Numbered from the stretch's first letter, positions 17,434 to 28,308 are shown. The stretch is 64,000 nucleotides of DNA from Lysobacteraceae bacterium NML03-0222 (GCA_002798195.1 NWQM01000016.1:248001-312000), one strand, 5' to 3'. The notes: a model not told the origin generated them from the sequence alone. Numbers and translations: made by a program.

Positions 17434-18339
17434 ATGAGCCAAGACAGCGCCCAGCCGGGCAATGCCGCCGTGATGTCCTCGCCTCCCCAGCAGCAGGAAA
17501 TGCCGCTGGCGACGGTACTTGGCCAGCCGCTGCTGGAAATCCCGAAGGATTTGTATATCCCGCCGGATGCGCTGGAAGTCATTCTGGAGGCGTTTGAAGG
17601 CCCGCTGGACTTGCTGCTGTACCTGATTCGTCGCCAGAATCTCGACATCCTCGACATTCCGGTCGCGGAAATCACCCGGCAGTATGTGGATTACATCCAG
17701 GCCATGCACGACATGCGCTTTGAGCTGGCCGCCGAATATCTGGTGATGGCGGCGATTCTGGCCGAAATCAAATCGCGCATGCTGCTGCCGCGCCCGGTCA
17801 ATGAAGAAGGCGTTGAAGAAGACCCGCGTGCGGACTTGGTACGACGCTTGCAGGAATACGAGCGCTACAAGCAAGCAGCCGAAGACCTCGATGCCCTGCC
17901 CCGTGAGGAGCGCGACACCACCAGTGCAGCGGCGGTTCACATGCCGGACTTGAAAATCAGCCGAACACCGCCAGAGGTTGACCTGCGCGAAATGCTACTG
18001 GCTCTGCACGATGTCTTGAAGCGTGCCGAACTATTTACCCAACATGCCATCCGCCGCGATGCGCTCAGCGTGCGCCAGCGCATGAGCGAGCTGATGGAGG
18101 CGCTGGCCGATGGCGCTTTTCACCGCTTCGAGTCGCTGTTCAAGCCCGAAGAAGGCAAGCTCGGCGCCGTGGTGACCTTTCTTGGCCTGTTGACGCTGGC
18201 CAAGGAGCAGCTGGTGGAAATTGTGCAGGATGCGCCCTTTGCGCCGATTTATATCAAGTCTCTGGCCAGCGGCGAAGGCGGCTTTGCACCAATCCCCGAA
18301 AGCGAATTTGATACTGGCGACGAGGCGGTCACCGAATAA
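17434..18339 (+). CDS. scpA: Segregation and condensation protein A (kleisin)
   Basis: This 301-residue kleisin bridges SMC heads. The N-terminal signature FEGPLDLLLYLIRRQNLDIL begins near residue 53, followed by YLVMAAILAEIKSRMLLP; the C-terminal winged helix is at about 215-275 (VVTFLGLLTLAKEQLVE). The first 45 residues are a poorly conserved extension and the ribosome site at 17434 is weak, so translation might begin later. scpB follows after 2 bases, and smc is encoded divergently close by, so all three condensin subunits sit within 6 kb. Confidence 0.94.
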   Translation: MSQDSAQPGNAAVMSSPPQQQEMPLATVLGQPLLEIPKDLYIPPDALEVILEAFEGPLDLLLYLIRRQNLDILDIPVAEITRQYVDYIQAMHDMRFELAAEYLVMAAILAEIKSRMLLPRPVNEEGVEEDPRADLVRRLQEYERYKQAAEDLDALPREERDTTSAAAVHMPDLKISRTPPEVDLREMLLALHDVLKRAELFTQHAIRRDALSVRQRMSELMEALADGAFHRFESLFKPEEGKLGAVVTFLGLLTLAKEQLVEIVQDAPFAPIYIKSLASGEGGFAPIPESEFDTGDEAVTE

Positions 18340-18341
18340 CC

Positions 18342-19043
18342 ATGGAACAAGCACTCATCAACCGCATTGTTGAAGCAGCGCTCTTGGCCTCGTCCACCCC
18401 GTTGAGCGTGGCGCAGCTTGATGCGCTGTTCACCCTGGATGCGCCCGCCCCCAAAGGCAGCATCCAGACGGCGCTCAAACAATTGCAGGCCGAATGCGAA
18501 AACCGTGGCGTGGAGCTGGTGGAAGTGGCCAGCGGCTGGCGTTTTCAGGTCAAGCGCGATGTGCATGCCTGGGTCGCACGACTGTGGACTGAGCGGCAAA
18601 CCCGCTACACCCGCGCCACCCTGGAAACGCTGGCACTGATTGCCTATCGCCAGCCCATCACCCGCGGCGAAATCGAACAAATCCGTGGCGTCTCCACCAA
18701 CAGCAATATCATCAAGGCGCTGGAGGAGCGCGACTGGATTCGCTCGGTCGGCCATCGCGATGTCCCCGGCCGCCCGGAACTGCTCGGCACCACCAAGACT
18801 TTTCTGGACTATTTCGGTCTTAAAAAGTTGGATGAATTGCCGCCGCTTTCCGAGCTCAAGGACTTTGCCGAATTGAATCCGCAACTGCCGCTGGATGAGG
18901 CGCCGATTCCGGCCACTGCAAACAACGCCAGCCCGCCCGAATCTGCGGATGCTGATATTTCCCCTCAATCCCAATCCTCTGAACCCACCGAACCACAGGA
19001 CATCGCCGAAGAGGCGAGGTCAGGAGCAGAAAATGAGCAATAA
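18342..19043 (+). CDS. scpB: Segregation and condensation protein B
   Basis: ScpB dimers bind ScpA and regulate SMC. The 233-residue protein has two winged-helix domains, with the conserved segment RATLETLALIAYRQPITRG near residue 88 and GRPELLGTTKTFLDYFGL near 145. The last 60 residues are a disordered acidic/Pro tail (many Pro, Ser and Glu). It starts 2 bases after scpA and overlaps the beginning of rluB by 11 bases, so scpA-scpB-rluB are translationally coupled. Confidence 0.94.
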   Translation: MEQALINRIVEAALLASSTPLSVAQLDALFTLDAPAPKGSIQTALKQLQAECENRGVELVEVASGWRFQVKRDVHAWVARLWTERQTRYTRATLETLALIAYRQPITRGEIEQIRGVSTNSNIIKALEERDWIRSVGHRDVPGRPELLGTTKTFLDYFGLKKLDELPPLSELKDFAELNPQLPLDEAPIPATANNASPPESADADISPQSQSSEPTEPQDIAEEARSGAENEQ

Positions 19044-20541
19044 CGAACGCCGCACCCTTTCCCTGAAACGCGGCAGCGAAAACCAAAACGACAAACTGGA
19101 AGAGCGCCTGCACAAAGTGCTGGCACAGGCCGGGCTTGGCTCACGCCGCGCGCTAGAGCAACGCATTGCCGATGGCAAGGTCATCGTCAACGGCGAAGCG
19201 GCGCAGGTCGGCATGTCGGTCAAGGCCGGTGACAAGGTGGAGCTGGATGGCCGCGCCTTTGTCGCCAGCGCCCTGACCGAAGCGCCGCGCGTTTTGATTT
19301 ACAACAAGCCCGAAGGCGAAGTCACCACCCGCGAAGACCCCGAAGGCCGCCCGACCATCTTTGACGGCCTACCGGTACTCAAAGGCTCGCGCTGGATTTC
19401 CATCGGCCGGCTGGACATCAATACCAGCGGCCTCTTGCTGCTGACCACCGATGGCGAGCTGGCCAATGCGATGATGCATCCGAGCCACGAAGTCGAGCGC
19501 GAATACGTCTGTCGCGTGCGCCCGCCCGAAGGCGAAGATGAAGTCAGCGAAAAGATTGTTGACCGCCTCGCCCGTGGCGTGGCGCTGGAAGATGGCCCGG
19601 CCAAGTTCGATGCCATCGAGCGCATGAGCGGCACCGATTCGCATGACTGGTTCCGGGTGACGCTGACCGAAGGCCGCAACCGTGAAGTGCGCCGCCTGTG
19701 GGAATCCCAGGGCTGCCAGGTCTCGCGCCTCAAGCGTATCCGCTACGGCAAAATCAGCCTGCCGCAGCCACTGCTGCGCGGCCAGTCGCAGGAGCTGTCT
19801 GACACCCAGGTCGCTGCCCTGCAAAAATCGGTCGGCCTGGAAGACAACATCCCCGCCGCCCTCACCCTGCTGCCGGTCATTGGCCAACGCCGCGCGCAAA
19901 AATCCACCGTGCATGTCGCCAGCGAACGCCGCAGCCAGGGCGGCTATATCGGCGGCCACAATACCGCTGACGAAGGCCGTGAACTGCGCCGTTTCGACCA
20001 TGTGCGCGAAGACCGCCGTGGCCGTGGCGGCGCACGCAAGGGCGGCGGCCTGACTGTCAGCGGCGAGAACGCCGCCAAACAGGCCAACAAGGGGCTGAAA
20101 ATCAAAGGTCAACAGCGCCCCAAGGGACAGCGCATGCGTCCGGGCGAAACCCGCGGTGGCGACAATCCCGTCGCGATGCGCACCTGGTTCGTCCCCGATG
20201 GCGTCGCCACCGGCCCTGCCGGGCACCGCAATGCCGATGGCCGCAAACCGCGTCCGGCAGGCGGCAAATCCCCCTATGGCAGCAAGGGGCGCAGCGGCGG
20301 TGGCCGTAATCCGGCCAGCTCAACCGCAGGTCATGCCGGCCGTGGCCACCAGACCGCGCCCAAACCGCGCCACCCCTACGGCCACCCCGGCAATGCCCCG
20401 AGCTTTCCGTCCGACCACGCCACCCCCGGCTTCAACCCCTATGGCGAAGCCCCGCGCGGACGCAGACCCGGCGGCAATCGCCCACCACGCGGCCCCAAAC
20501 CCGCAGGCCGGCAAAACCGTCCGCCGCGTGGTCACGATTGA
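19033..20541 (+). CDS. rluB: 23S rRNA pseudouridine synthase RluB with a long basic tail
   Basis: RluB makes pseudouridine 2605 in 23S rRNA. The start at 19033 (MSNNERRTLSLKR), preceded by CAGGAGCAG, lies within the end of scpB. The S4 RNA-binding domain is at about 22-70, and the RsuA/RluB catalytic domain carries Asp128 in GRLDINTSGLLLLT. The family core ends near residue 275. About 200 further residues follow that are Gly/Arg/Lys/Pro-rich and without predicted fold, bringing the product to 502 residues against about 290 in E. coli. Such tails in Xanthomonadaceae proteins probably bind RNA non-specifically. The core function is certain and the tail's role unknown. Confidence 0.93.
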   Translation: MSNNERRTLSLKRGSENQNDKLEERLHKVLAQAGLGSRRALEQRIADGKVIVNGEAAQVGMSVKAGDKVELDGRAFVASALTEAPRVLIYNKPEGEVTTREDPEGRPTIFDGLPVLKGSRWISIGRLDINTSGLLLLTTDGELANAMMHPSHEVEREYVCRVRPPEGEDEVSEKIVDRLARGVALEDGPAKFDAIERMSGTDSHDWFRVTLTEGRNREVRRLWESQGCQVSRLKRIRYGKISLPQPLLRGQSQELSDTQVAALQKSVGLEDNIPAALTLLPVIGQRRAQKSTVHVASERRSQGGYIGGHNTADEGRELRRFDHVREDRRGRGGARKGGGLTVSGENAAKQANKGLKIKGQQRPKGQRMRPGETRGGDNPVAMRTWFVPDGVATGPAGHRNADGRKPRPAGGKSPYGSKGRSGGGRNPASSTAGHAGRGHQTAPKPRHPYGHPGNAPSFPSDHATPGFNPYGEAPRGRRPGGNRPPRGPKPAGRQNRPPRGHD

Positions 20542-20562
20542 TGCACCCGCGTGCATAAACAC

Positions 20563-20588
20563 AGGGCAGCCCAAGGCTGCCCTTTTTG
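20563..20588 (+). terminator. Rho-independent terminator after rluB
   Basis: A 9-bp stem (AGGGCAGCC / GGCTGCCCT) with loop CAA is followed by TTTTG TT. It ends the scpA-scpB-rluB transcript. Confidence 0.85.
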
Positions 20589-20678
20589 TTGGCCGGCAAG
20601 ATGCTGGCAGCCATCTGCACTGATTTCACCAGTGGGCAAAGGTCAGTTTGACCAGCTCATGCGACTGCCGCGGCCATA

Positions 20679-20710
20679 CAAAAAACCCGCCCGGTAACAC
20701 CGGACGGGTT
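20679..20710 (-). terminator. Rho-independent terminator after the catalase gene
   Basis: Read on the minus strand, AACCCG and CCGG arms pair with CCGG and CGGGTT across a short loop with one bulge, and a run of T follows. It lies about 20 bases beyond the catalase stop. Confidence 0.75.
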
Positions 20711-20731
20711 GCGTTTTGCAGCGCCTAGCGA

Positions 20732-22261
20732 TTACAGCAGGCCAGGGTTGCCTTTGGCCGGATCGCTGTCGCGGGCGGCGATGGCATCGGCCACGCTCAG
20801 ACCCAGCGCCTTGGCCACGCCTTCGCCATAGGCCGGGTCGCAGCTATTGCAGTTGCGGATATGGCGGTACTTGATGAAGTCCGGCGCATCACCCATGGCA
20901 GCGGCGGTATTGTTGAACAGCGCCTGTTTTTGCTCGGCATTCATCAGCTTGAACAGTGCACGCGGCTGGCTGAAGTAATCCGCATCATCCTCGCGGAAGC
21001 TCCAGTGCGCAGCGTCACCCGAGATGCGCAGCGGCGGCTCGGCGTACTGCGGCTGATCCTGCCACTGGCCGAAGCTGTTGGGCTCGTAATGCAGGGCGCC
21101 GCCGTAGTTGCCATCGGCACGACCTTCACCATCGCGGGCATTGCTCATCACCGGGCAGCGTGCCTTGTTGACCGGAATCTGGTGGTGATTCACGCCCAAA
21201 CGATAGCGCTGTGCATCGGCATAGTTGAACAGGCGTGCCTGCAACATGCGGTCAGGCGAAGCACCGATACCCGGCACCAAGTTGCTGGGCGCAAAGGCGG
21301 ACTGCTCCACATCGGCGAAGAAGTTTTCCGGGTTCTTGTTCAGCTCGAACTCGCCCACTTCAATCAGCGGATAGTCTTTCTTCGGCCAAATCTTGGTGAG
21401 GTCAAACGGGTGATACGGCACCTTTTCTGCATCGGCTTCGGGCATCACCTGGATATACATCTTCCATTTCGGGAAGTCGCCGCGTTCAATGGCGTCGTAC
21501 AGGTCGCGCTGATGGCTTTCACGATCCTGGCCGATGATTTTTTCAGCCTCGGCATCGGTCAGGTTTTTGATGCCCTGCTGGGTCAGGAAGTGGAACTTCA
21601 CCCAGAAGCGCTCACCGGCTTCATTCCAGAAGCTGTAGGTATGGCTGCCAAAGCCGTGCATGTGGCGGTAGCTAGCCGGGATACCACGATCGCTCATCAC
21701 GATGGTGACCTGATGGAAGGCTTCGGGCAGAAGCGTCCAGAAGTCCCAGTTATAGGTCGCACTGCGCAGATTGGTGCGCGGGTCGCGCTTGACGGCCTTG
21801 TTGAGGTCGGGGAACTTGCGCGGATCGCGCATGAAGAACACCGGGGTATTGTTGCCCACCATGTCCCAGTTGCCTTCCTCGGTATAGAACTTCAGCGCAA
21901 AGCCGCGAATGTCGCGCTCGGCATCAGCGGCACCGCGCTCGCCAGCCACCGTGGTGAAGCGAGCAAACATTTCTGTCTTTTTGCCGACCTTGCTGAAAAT
22001 CGCCGCACGGGTGTACTTGGTGATGTCATTGGTGACGGTGAAGGTACCGAAGGCGCCCGAGCCTTTGGCGTGCATGCGGCGCTCGGGGATGACTTCGCGC
22101 ACAAAGTTGGCAAGCTTTTCGTTCAGCCACAGGTCTTGCGCAAGCAGCGGGCCGCGCGCACCGGCAGTAAGGCTGTCCTGATTATTGGGCACCGGCGCAC
22201 CATTGTTCATGGTGAGGTGGGTGACGGGGCATTGCCCCTTGGTGTTTTGGCTCTCGCTCAT
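20732..22261 (-). CDS. katA: Monofunctional heme catalase
   Basis: This enzyme dismutates H2O2 to water and oxygen. The 509-residue length is that of small-subunit (clade 3-like) catalases. Visible active-site parts are His64 in [12 protein letters not shown], Asn137 in [10 protein letters not shown], and the proximal Tyr in [14 protein letters not shown] near residue 350. No signal peptide is present, so it is cytoplasmic. AAGGAG lies just before the ATG. It is the last gene on the strand after pgi, with 63 bases between, enough for its own promoter; regulation by OxyR is usual for such genes, but I see no convincing site. Its own terminator follows. Confidence 0.95.
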   Translation of the reverse strand: MSESQNTKGQCPVTHLTMNNGAPVPNNQDSLTAGARGPLLAQDLWLNEKLANFVREVIPERRMHAKGSGAFGTFTVTNDITKYTRAAIFSKVGKKTEMFARFTTVAGERGAADAERDIRGFALKFYTEEGNWDMVGNNTPVFFMRDPRKFPDLNKAVKRDPRTNLRSATYNWDFWTLLPEAFHQVTIVMSDRGIPASYRHMHGFGSHTYSFWNEAGERFWVKFHFLTQQGIKNLTDAEAEKIIGQDRESHQRDLYDAIERGDFPKWKMYIQVMPEADAEKVPYHPFDLTKIWPKKDYPLIEVGEFELNKNPENFFADVEQSAFAPSNLVPGIGASPDRMLQARLFNYADAQRYRLGVNHHQIPVNKARCPVMSNARDGEGRADGNYGGALHYEPNSFGQWQDQPQYAEPPLRISGDAAHWSFREDDADYFSQPRALFKLMNAEQKQALFNNTAAAMGDAPDFIKYRHIRNCNSCDPAYGEGVAKALGLSVADAIAARDSDPAKGNPGLL

Positions 22262-22324
22262 GGCGTGGCTCCTTGGTGGTAAGTGCAGCCACGATAGCGC
22301 CAGACAATCGAAATGTGAAATTGA

Positions 22325-23854
22325 TTATTTTTCTTCTATTGATAGCTTTTGACTATAAACACTTCGGATCTGCTCGATCATTGCCGCTGTCACCGCATCT
22401 TCGGCCACTGATTCGCCGCGCAGTGCTGGAAGCAAGCTATTGGCAACTTGCTTGCCCAGCTCTACGCCAAACTGATCAAAAGCATTGATGCCCCACAGGA
22501 CTGCCTGCAAATACACGCTGTGCTCATACAGTGCCAGCAAATGTCCCAATGCGAAGGCATCCAACCTGTCCAGCATCAGCAGCGTACTGGGTCGCCCACC
22601 GGGATACGCCCGATGCGGGTCATCACAGGCCTTGCCATTGGCCAGTGCCTGGCTTTGCGCCAGCAGGTTGCAAAGCAGCAGCTGGTGGTTTTCTTGAAAT
22701 CCGTGGTCGGGACGAATCACGCCAATGAAATCGCAGGGCACGATTTCACTGCCCTGATGCAAAGCCTGAAAAAAGCTGTGCTGACAGTCGCTGCCGACCC
22801 CGCCCCACCATACGGGCGAAGTGTTGGCTTCTACCGGCCGACCATCGCAACGCACGCACTTGCCCAAGCTCTCCATGGTCAACTGTTGCAGATAGGCCGG
22901 CATCAGTGCCAAGCGTTGGTCATAGGGCATCACTGCCTGAGTGGCCGCGCACATCGCCTGGCGGTTCCAGACTGCGGTCAGCGCATGACGCATCGCCAGA
23001 TTCTCGGCAACCGGGGCACCAAGCGCATGCGCATCAAAGGCGGATGCCCCTTTGAGCAACTCAAGGAAGGCAGGCATCCCAAGCGCCAGGGCAATCGGCA
23101 AGCCCACTGCCGACCACAGCGAATAACGTCCCCCCACCCAGTCCCACATCGGCAGGATGCGCTCGGCTGCGATACCGAACTCATCCGCAGCACGCGACTG
23201 ATTGGCGGTCACGGCGTACAGCCGTGCGTCATTTTCCAGCCAGTCGCGCAGAATGCACCCGTTCAGCAAGGTTTCCTGGGTACCAAAGCTCTTGGAAATC
23301 ACAATGCCAATCGTGTTTTCCGGCCTCAAACCAGCCAATACCCGGGTGATTGCGACTGCATCAATATTGGAAACAAAATGCACCCGCAGCCTGGCATGTG
23401 CTTGCTGCAAGGCATCGACCACCATCCGTGGCCCAAGGTCAGAGCCGCCAATGCCGATACTCACCACATCGGTTATGCGCTCATCCGCATGGATGGACTC
23501 CACCAGCGCCTGCATCCGGGCAAGTGCCACCTGTGCTTCACGGTGCGCTGCCTGCGCCGCTTGCGCTGCAGAGATATCGCCGCGCAGGGCAGTATGCAGT
23601 GCCGCGCGATGCTCGCTGACATTGACTTTTTCGCCATCTACCAAGCGCTGCATGGCAACACCAAGCTCGGCCTCCGCAGCCAGCTTGAAAAGCATATCCA
23701 GCGCCTGCCGGTCGTAATGCTGACGAGCAAAATTGGCGTACAGCGGCCCCACGCGCAAGGCAAAGTCCTGTGCCCGCTGCGGGTCTTGCTGCATGAGCTG
23801 CTGCAATGAAGCGGCTTTGAGTCTTTCGGCTTCCGCTGCCAAATGGATGAGCAT
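22325..23854 (-). CDS. pgi: Glucose-6-phosphate isomerase
   Basis: Pgi interconverts glucose-6-phosphate and fructose-6-phosphate. The 509-residue protein contains the sugar-phosphate-binding [15 protein letters not shown] (about 150), [10 protein letters not shown] near 210, and the active-site segment [20 protein letters not shown]. The last deviates from the enteric WGEPGTNGQHAFYQ form in the manner of Xanthomonadaceae enzymes. The Pgi C-terminal signature is around [14 protein letters not shown]. Its start is 6 bases after the panD stop, so it belongs to the pcnB-folK-panBCD-pgi operon. Confidence 0.95.
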   Translation of the reverse strand: MLIHLAAEAERLKAASLQQLMQQDPQRAQDFALRVGPLYANFARQHYDRQALDMLFKLAAEAELGVAMQRLVDGEKVNVSEHRAALHTALRGDISAAQAAQAAHREAQVALARMQALVESIHADERITDVVSIGIGGSDLGPRMVVDALQQAHARLRVHFVSNIDAVAITRVLAGLRPENTIGIVISKSFGTQETLLNGCILRDWLENDARLYAVTANQSRAADEFGIAAERILPMWDWVGGRYSLWSAVGLPIALALGMPAFLELLKGASAFDAHALGAPVAENLAMRHALTAVWNRQAMCAATQAVMPYDQRLALMPAYLQQLTMESLGKCVRCDGRPVEANTSPVWWGGVGSDCQHSFFQALHQGSEIVPCDFIGVIRPDHGFQENHQLLLCNLLAQSQALANGKACDDPHRAYPGGRPSTLLMLDRLDAFALGHLLALYEHSVYLQAVLWGINAFDQFGVELGKQVANSLLPALRGESVAEDAVTAAMIEQIRSVYSQKLSIEEK

Positions 23855-23860
23855 GACGAC

Positions 23861-24241
23861 TCAGGCGGCCTGTGCGGGGATGGCGTCGTTGCTATGGGTC
23901 ATGCGATTGTGCTGATCCACATATACCAGCTTCGGACGGTGCTGCGCAGCTTCGGCCGCATCGCACTGGCCATAGGCACAGATGATGACCAAATCGCCAG
24001 GGCTGGCCTTGTGCGCGGCCGCGCCATTGACCGAAATGATGCCGCTACCGGCTTCGGCACGGATGGCATAGGTGGCAAAACGCTCACCGTTGTTGATGTT
24101 GTAGATCTCCACGCGCTCGTTTTCCAGAATGCCGGAAAGCTCCAGCAGATGACTGTCAATGGCGCAGCTACCCTCGTAGTGCAGCTCGGCATGGGTCACG
24201 CTGGCGCGGTGGATTTTGGCTTTGAGCAAGGTCAGCAGCAT
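23861..24241 (-). CDS. panD: Aspartate 1-decarboxylase PanD
   Basis: PanD makes beta-alanine for pantothenate. The frame is open further upstream, but the ATG at 24241 ([20 protein letters not shown]) gives the normal 126 residues. The self-cleavage site Gly24-Ser25 in HYEGSCAID generates the pyruvoyl cofactor; Lys9 and the INNGERF and GAAAH segments are in place. It stands between panC and pgi, on the same strand as both. The precursor is cleaved into alpha and beta chains, and in some gammaproteobacteria this needs PanM/PanZ, which I do not see here. Confidence 0.95.
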   Translation of the reverse strand: MLLTLLKAKIHRASVTHAELHYEGSCAIDSHLLELSGILENERVEIYNINNGERFATYAIRAEAGSGIISVNGAAAHKASPGDLVIICAYGQCDAAEAAQHRPKLVYVDQHNRMTHSNDAIPAQAA

Positions 24242-24296
24242 GGCAGCATTGATCGGACAAACAAGGCGCGCAGTGTAGTGGCTATGCCCATTTTTT

Positions 24297-25157
24297 TCAT
24301 CCTTGCGGCAAGGCGCCGGGCGTGAACTCCAGATTGTCAATCAAGCGAGTATTGCCAAGCCGCGCGGCAATCAGCGCCACCAGCGGGGTGGAAGCCGCCT
24401 GCGGGGTTTTGAATTCCGGGGTCAGGATGCATGCATAATCTACCTGCATGCCAATATCCTCGAGTGCGGCACGGGCATTGCGCTGCACCTCATCAAGCGC
24501 AAGCCCCGCATCCACTTGCTCACACATCATTTGCAGGGTCTGATGGATACGTGGCGCCAGCGCGCGTTCTTCGGGCGAGAGATATTGATTGCGCGAACTC
24601 ATCGCAAGGCCATCAGCTTCGCGCTTGATCGGCGCGCCGATAATCTCGATGGGAAATGCCAGCTCCTGCACCAGATGGCGAATGACCGCCAATTGTTGAT
24701 AGTCCTTGCGGCCAAACACGGCGACATCCGGCTGTACCTGATTGAACAGCCGCGCCACCACCGTCGCCACACCATCAAAATGTCCAGGGCGATGCGCGCC
24801 ATCCAAAATCTCGGTAATGCCCGGCACGCGCACCGTCACCACATGCGCAAGCCCCAGCGGATACATGCTGTCCACCGAGGGCCGCCACAGCAAGTCGCAG
24901 CCGGCAGTCTCAAGCCCGGCCGCATCGGCTTGCGGCGTGCGCGGATAGCGCTCGAAATCCTCATTGGGGCCAAACTGGGTGGGGTTGACGAACACGCTCG
25001 CCACCACCCGATCAGCATGCTGGCGGGCCAGCGCAATCAGCGAGTAATGCCCATCATGCAGATTGCCCATGGTGGGCACGAAGGCCACGCGCTGCCCGGC
25101 CTGTTTCCAGGCGGCGATTTCACGGCGCAATTCGGGCAGATTTTCGATGATTTTCAT
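24297..25157 (-). CDS. panC: Pantothenate synthetase PanC
   Basis: PanC joins pantoate and beta-alanine using ATP. The 286-residue enzyme has the adenylate-forming motifs [16 protein letters not shown] (HxGH-like His34-His37), [21 protein letters not shown], and the KMSKS-equivalent MSSRNQYL. Its ATG overlaps the panB stop by 4 bases (ATGA), which means translational coupling. The 55-base gap to panD is the largest in the pan cluster. Confidence 0.96.
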   Translation of the reverse strand: MKIIENLPELRREIAAWKQAGQRVAFVPTMGNLHDGHYSLIALARQHADRVVASVFVNPTQFGPNEDFERYPRTPQADAAGLETAGCDLLWRPSVDSMYPLGLAHVVTVRVPGITEILDGAHRPGHFDGVATVVARLFNQVQPDVAVFGRKDYQQLAVIRHLVQELAFPIEIIGAPIKREADGLAMSSRNQYLSPEERALAPRIHQTLQMMCEQVDAGLALDEVQRNARAALEDIGMQVDYACILTPEFKTPQAASTPLVALIAARLGNTRLIDNLEFTPGALPQG

Positions 25158-25969
25158 GCTTTGTAACCGTGTTCTTCTGCGGGGAAGCTGCCCGCCTGCA
25201 CCGCCTCGACATAAGCCGCCACTGCACCGGCAACCGAGCCGCCTTCGGCGAGAAAATCGCGCACGAAGCGCGGCCTGCGATGCCCCAAGTCCAGCCCCAG
25301 CATATCGTGCAGTACCAGCACCTGACCGTCGCAGTCCTTGCCTGCGCCAATGCCGATGGTAGGAATGGGTGAGTCATGGCTGATACGGGCGGCAAGCGGC
25401 GCAGGCACGGCTTCAAGTACCAGTAGCGCCGCGCCCGCTTCGGCGACTTGCCGGGCTTCTTGGCATAGCTTTTGCGCCGCCGCATCGCCCCTGCCCTGCA
25501 CTTTGAAGCCGCCAAAGCGCAGCACCGACTGCGGCGTCAGCCCCAGATGCGCACATACCGGGATTTCCCGCTCGACCAGATACTCAATCACCGCCAGCTT
25601 GTGACCGGCGCCTTCAAGCTTGACCATGCCCGCACCTGCACGCAGCAGGGCGGTGGCCGCATCCAAGGCGCGCTCGGGCGTGGCATCAGCCTGAAACGGC
25701 AGATCGGCCACAATCAGGGCGCGCCGGGTCGCGGCAGCCACGCAGCGTGTGTGATAGGCGATGTCCTCCACCGTCACCCCCAGGGTGGAATGGCCGCCCT
25801 GCACCACCATGCCCAGTGAATCGCCCACCAGAATTAAATCCACTCCGGCACTATCGAGGGTACGGGCAAAGCCGGCGTCATAACAGGTCAACATGCTGAG
25901 CTTGTGCCCGGACTGACGCAGGGCAAGCAAATCCGGCACGGTCACGGGTTTGCGTTGGGAATCGGTCAT
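25154..25969 (-). CDS. panB: 3-methyl-2-oxobutanoate hydroxymethyltransferase PanB
   Basis: PanB transfers a hydroxymethyl group from methylene-tetrahydrofolate to ketoisovalerate, the first committed step to pantothenate. The 271-residue TIM-barrel enzyme shows [13 protein letters not shown] near residue 27, [19 protein letters not shown] with metal-binding Asp50, [18 protein letters not shown] and [15 protein letters not shown]. It overlaps panC by 4 bases and lies 44 bases after folK. FolK supplies the folate path that feeds its cofactor, so the grouping makes metabolic sense. Confidence 0.96.
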   Translation of the reverse strand: MTDSQRKPVTVPDLLALRQSGHKLSMLTCYDAGFARTLDSAGVDLILVGDSLGMVVQGGHSTLGVTVEDIAYHTRCVAAATRRALIVADLPFQADATPERALDAATALLRAGAGMVKLEGAGHKLAVIEYLVEREIPVCAHLGLTPQSVLRFGGFKVQGRGDAAAQKLCQEARQVAEAGAALLVLEAVPAPLAARISHDSPIPTIGIGAGKDCDGQVLVLHDMLGLDLGHRRPRFVRDFLAEGGSVAGAVAAYVEAVQAGSFPAEEHGYKA

Positions 25970-26013
25970 GAGGATGAAAGCCGCAATGGGGAGCGCATTG
26001 TAGCGCCCGTGCT

Positions 26014-26478
26014 TTATGGCAGGCGCATCAAGGCGTCCGCTGCCGGGCCAATGCCGGGAATCTGGATCTGCGGCGCGATTTCCAGCAGTGGCTCCAGCAC
26101 AAAGCGCCGCTCGGCCATGCGCGGATGCGGCACGATGAGGCCTTCGACTTCGATGACTTCATCGCCATACAGCAATAAATCAAGATCCAGGGTGCGCGGC
26201 CCCCAGCGCTGCTCGCGCTGCCGATCACGACCATGCGCACGCTCGATGGCAAACAGCGCCTGCAACAGTTCTGCTGCGCCCAATGCGGTTTCCAGCGCTG
26301 CCACGGCATTGCAGAAGTCAGCTTGCTCGATGCCGCCTACCGGCGCGGTGCGATACAGGCGGGAAGCTGCCAGCAGGCGGGTTTGCGGCAAGGCCGCCAG
26401 GGCAGACAGCCCCGATCGCAGCGTGGCCCGGGCATCATCGACATTGCCGCCCAGGCCAACAAAGGCGCGCTGGCTCAT
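26014..26478 (-). CDS. folK: HPPK, hydroxymethyl-dihydropterin pyrophosphokinase FolK
   Basis: FolK transfers pyrophosphate from ATP to 6-hydroxymethyl-dihydropterin in folate synthesis. The 154 residues match the usual size. Visible motifs are [15 protein letters not shown] at the start, [22 protein letters not shown], and the HPPK signature [16 protein letters not shown] followed by [16 protein letters not shown]. Its start overlaps the pcnB stop by 4 bases, and panB follows. Confidence 0.95.
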   Translation of the reverse strand: MSQRAFVGLGGNVDDARATLRSGLSALAALPQTRLLAASRLYRTAPVGGIEQADFCNAVAALETALGAAELLQALFAIERAHGRDRQREQRWGPRTLDLDLLLYGDEVIEVEGLIVPHPRMAERRFVLEPLLEIAPQIQIPGIGPAADALMRLP

Positions 26479-27830
26479 TGTTTTATCTTGCGCATGCCAC
26501 GCCTACGGTAGCGCGGTTTCTTCGGTTTTTCCAAAGTTTCAGCAGCGTGCCGGGCTTCTTCCGCAGCGATTTCATCAGGCAGCTCCACAGGCTCGGGCAA
26601 CCATTGCTGCACCGCTGCGGCCGATTGCTCACCGCGCCAGAAAGCGATATCGGCCTCGTGCTCATCAGAGGCATGGCGGCGCAGCTGCAAAAAGTCGAAT
26701 GCGGCGCGAAAGCGCGGATGCGCCAAGGTGCGCCCCACCCGCTTGCGCTGGGCAAAGCGCGGCTGCATCAGCCAGATTTCCTGCATCGGCAGGGAGAACC
26801 TGCGCGGCAGCGCAATGATACGGGTCTGGTGCAAAGTCACCTGGTCGGCGGCGCGACGCTGCGCTTCGGCCAAATGCACGCTCCGGCTTTGCAATTTCAT
26901 CAGCGCATGCGCATAGGCAGGCCACAGCAGCAGCGCAAACAAGAAAGCCGGTGATACCGATTCATCACGCGCCACGCGCGCATCGGTCGCGGCAAGCCCG
27001 GCCATCAGCATCCGCCGCAGCGCGCCACTGCGATTGGCGGCCAGCGCCGCAGCCGTTTCCGGCAGCAGAACCGGCAGCAGGCCATGCGCCTCCAGCCCTT
27101 CAAAACTGGCGCAGGCATGACCTGAGAGAAACAGCTTCAGGGTTTCTTCAAACAAGCGTGCGGGCGCAGCCTCGGCCAGCAACGGCGCCAGCGCCGGGAT
27201 GGGCCGCGCCGTTTCCGGCTCGATGGAAAACCCCAGTTTGGCCGCCAAACGCACCGCACGCAGCATGCGTACCGGATCCTCGCGGTAGCGCGCCTTCGGC
27301 TCGCCAATCAGGCGCAACACACGGTTTTGCACATCGGCAAAGCCGCCGCAGTAATCGCGTACCGAAAAATCTTCGATGGCGTAATACAGCGCATTGGCAC
27401 TGAAGTCCCGGCGCAGCGCGTCTTCTTCGATACTGCCGTAGATATTGTCACGCAGCAGGCGGCCATCCTCATCAATCTGCCGGTCGCCGTTTTCATCACT
27501 GCCACCGGCAGCGCGGAAAGTCGCCACCTCGATGATTTCGCGGCCAAACATCACATGCGCCAGACGGAAGCGGCGGCCAATCAGGCGGCAATTGCGGAAC
27601 AGCGCCTTGACCTCTTCAGGTGTGGCATCGGTGGCGACGTCAAAATCTTTGGGGATAACGCCAATCAGCAAATCGCGGACGGCGCCGCCCACCAGATGCG
27701 CCTGAAAGCCTGCCTCGCGCAGCCGGTACAACACCCGCAAGGCATTGGCACTGATGTTCTTGCGCGAAATATTGTGCGCATCGCGCGGAATGTGTTGCGC
27801 GCTGGCCTGGGTCTGGGAATGTTCTGCCAT
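26475..27830 (-). CDS. pcnB: Poly(A) polymerase I PcnB
   Basis: PcnB adds poly(A) tails that promote RNA decay. The 451-residue protein has the nucleotidyltransferase core [20 protein letters not shown], with GG at 48-49 and catalytic Asp62/Asp64. It continues with [20 protein letters not shown] and [11 protein letters not shown], then the RNA-binding domain, and ends in a Lys/Arg-rich tail. The [13 protein letters not shown] segment and the basic tail favour poly(A) polymerase over CCA-adding enzyme. It heads the pcnB-folK-panBCD-pgi unit and is divergent from fdxA. Confidence 0.93.
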   Translation of the reverse strand: MAEHSQTQASAQHIPRDAHNISRKNISANALRVLYRLREAGFQAHLVGGAVRDLLIGVIPKDFDVATDATPEEVKALFRNCRLIGRRFRLAHVMFGREIIEVATFRAAGGSDENGDRQIDEDGRLLRDNIYGSIEEDALRRDFSANALYYAIEDFSVRDYCGGFADVQNRVLRLIGEPKARYREDPVRMLRAVRLAAKLGFSIEPETARPIPALAPLLAEAAPARLFEETLKLFLSGHACASFEGLEAHGLLPVLLPETAAALAANRSGALRRMLMAGLAATDARVARDESVSPAFLFALLLWPAYAHALMKLQSRSVHLAEAQRRAADQVTLHQTRIIALPRRFSLPMQEIWLMQPRFAQRKRVGRTLAHPRFRAAFDFLQLRRHASDEHEADIAFWRGEQSAAAVQQWLPEPVELPDEIAAEEARHAAETLEKPKKPRYRRRGMRKIKQ

Positions 27831-27965
27831 TCGTCCCGGATCGTGTCAATTTGGATGAATGCGCCTATACTATCGTGCTTCGCACAAGATGCGAGCACTG
27901 CCGCCCCGGCCCATATGCGCCGCGCCGGCGCGGCAGCCCCCATAGCCAGGATTATCCAAGCCGCC

Positions 27966-28289
27966 ATGCCCTTCGTCGTCACCGACAACTGCATCAAATG
28001 CAAATACACCGACTGTGTGGAAGTCTGCCCGGTCGATTGCTTCCATGAAGGTCCGAATTTTCTGGTCATCGACCCGGACGAGTGCATCGACTGCACCCTG
28101 TGCGAGCCCGAATGCCCGGCCAATGCCATCTTCCCCGAGGATGACGTGCCCGCAGGCCAGGAGCATTTCATCGCCCTGAATGCCGAGCTCACTCCGCTGT
28201 GGCCAGTCATCACCACCCGCAAGGACCCGCTGCCCGATGCCAGCGAATGGGATGGCAAGCCCAACAAACTACCCCTCTTGGAGCGCTGA
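27966..28289 (+). CDS. fdxA: Seven-iron ferredoxin FdxA (3Fe-4S / 4Fe-4S)
   Basis: The start at 27966 ([17 protein letters not shown]) gives 107 residues, the length of Azotobacter ferredoxin I. Nine Cys are at 9, 12, 17, 21, 25, 40, 43, 46 and 50. By the family pattern, Cys9, 17 and 50 hold the 3Fe-4S cluster and Cys21, 40, 43 and 46 the 4Fe-4S cluster. The C-terminal extension ending in [13 protein letters not shown] is typical. It is a cytoplasmic low-potential electron carrier, and an Fpr reductase that could be its partner is encoded at 35.9 kb. It is a single-gene transcript ending at a strong hairpin. Confidence 0.95.
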   Translation: MPFVVTDNCIKCKYTDCVEVCPVDCFHEGPNFLVIDPDECIDCTLCEPECPANAIFPEDDVPAGQEHFIALNAELTPLWPVITTRKDPLPDASEWDGKPNKLPLLER

Positions 28290-28308
28290 AAAGCTGCGCC
28301 TTATCTGA

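Noticed and set aside
20861..22282. A 473-codon frame opposite the catalase gene
   Set aside because: The catalase is complete with all active-site residues, and the opposite frame shows no motif.
22333..22348. CTATTGATAG palindrome upstream of katA as an OxyR site
   Set aside because: The CTAT and ATAG elements are in the wrong order, and the spacing to the next CTAT does not match the OxyR tetrad spacing; it also lies in the pgi coding end.
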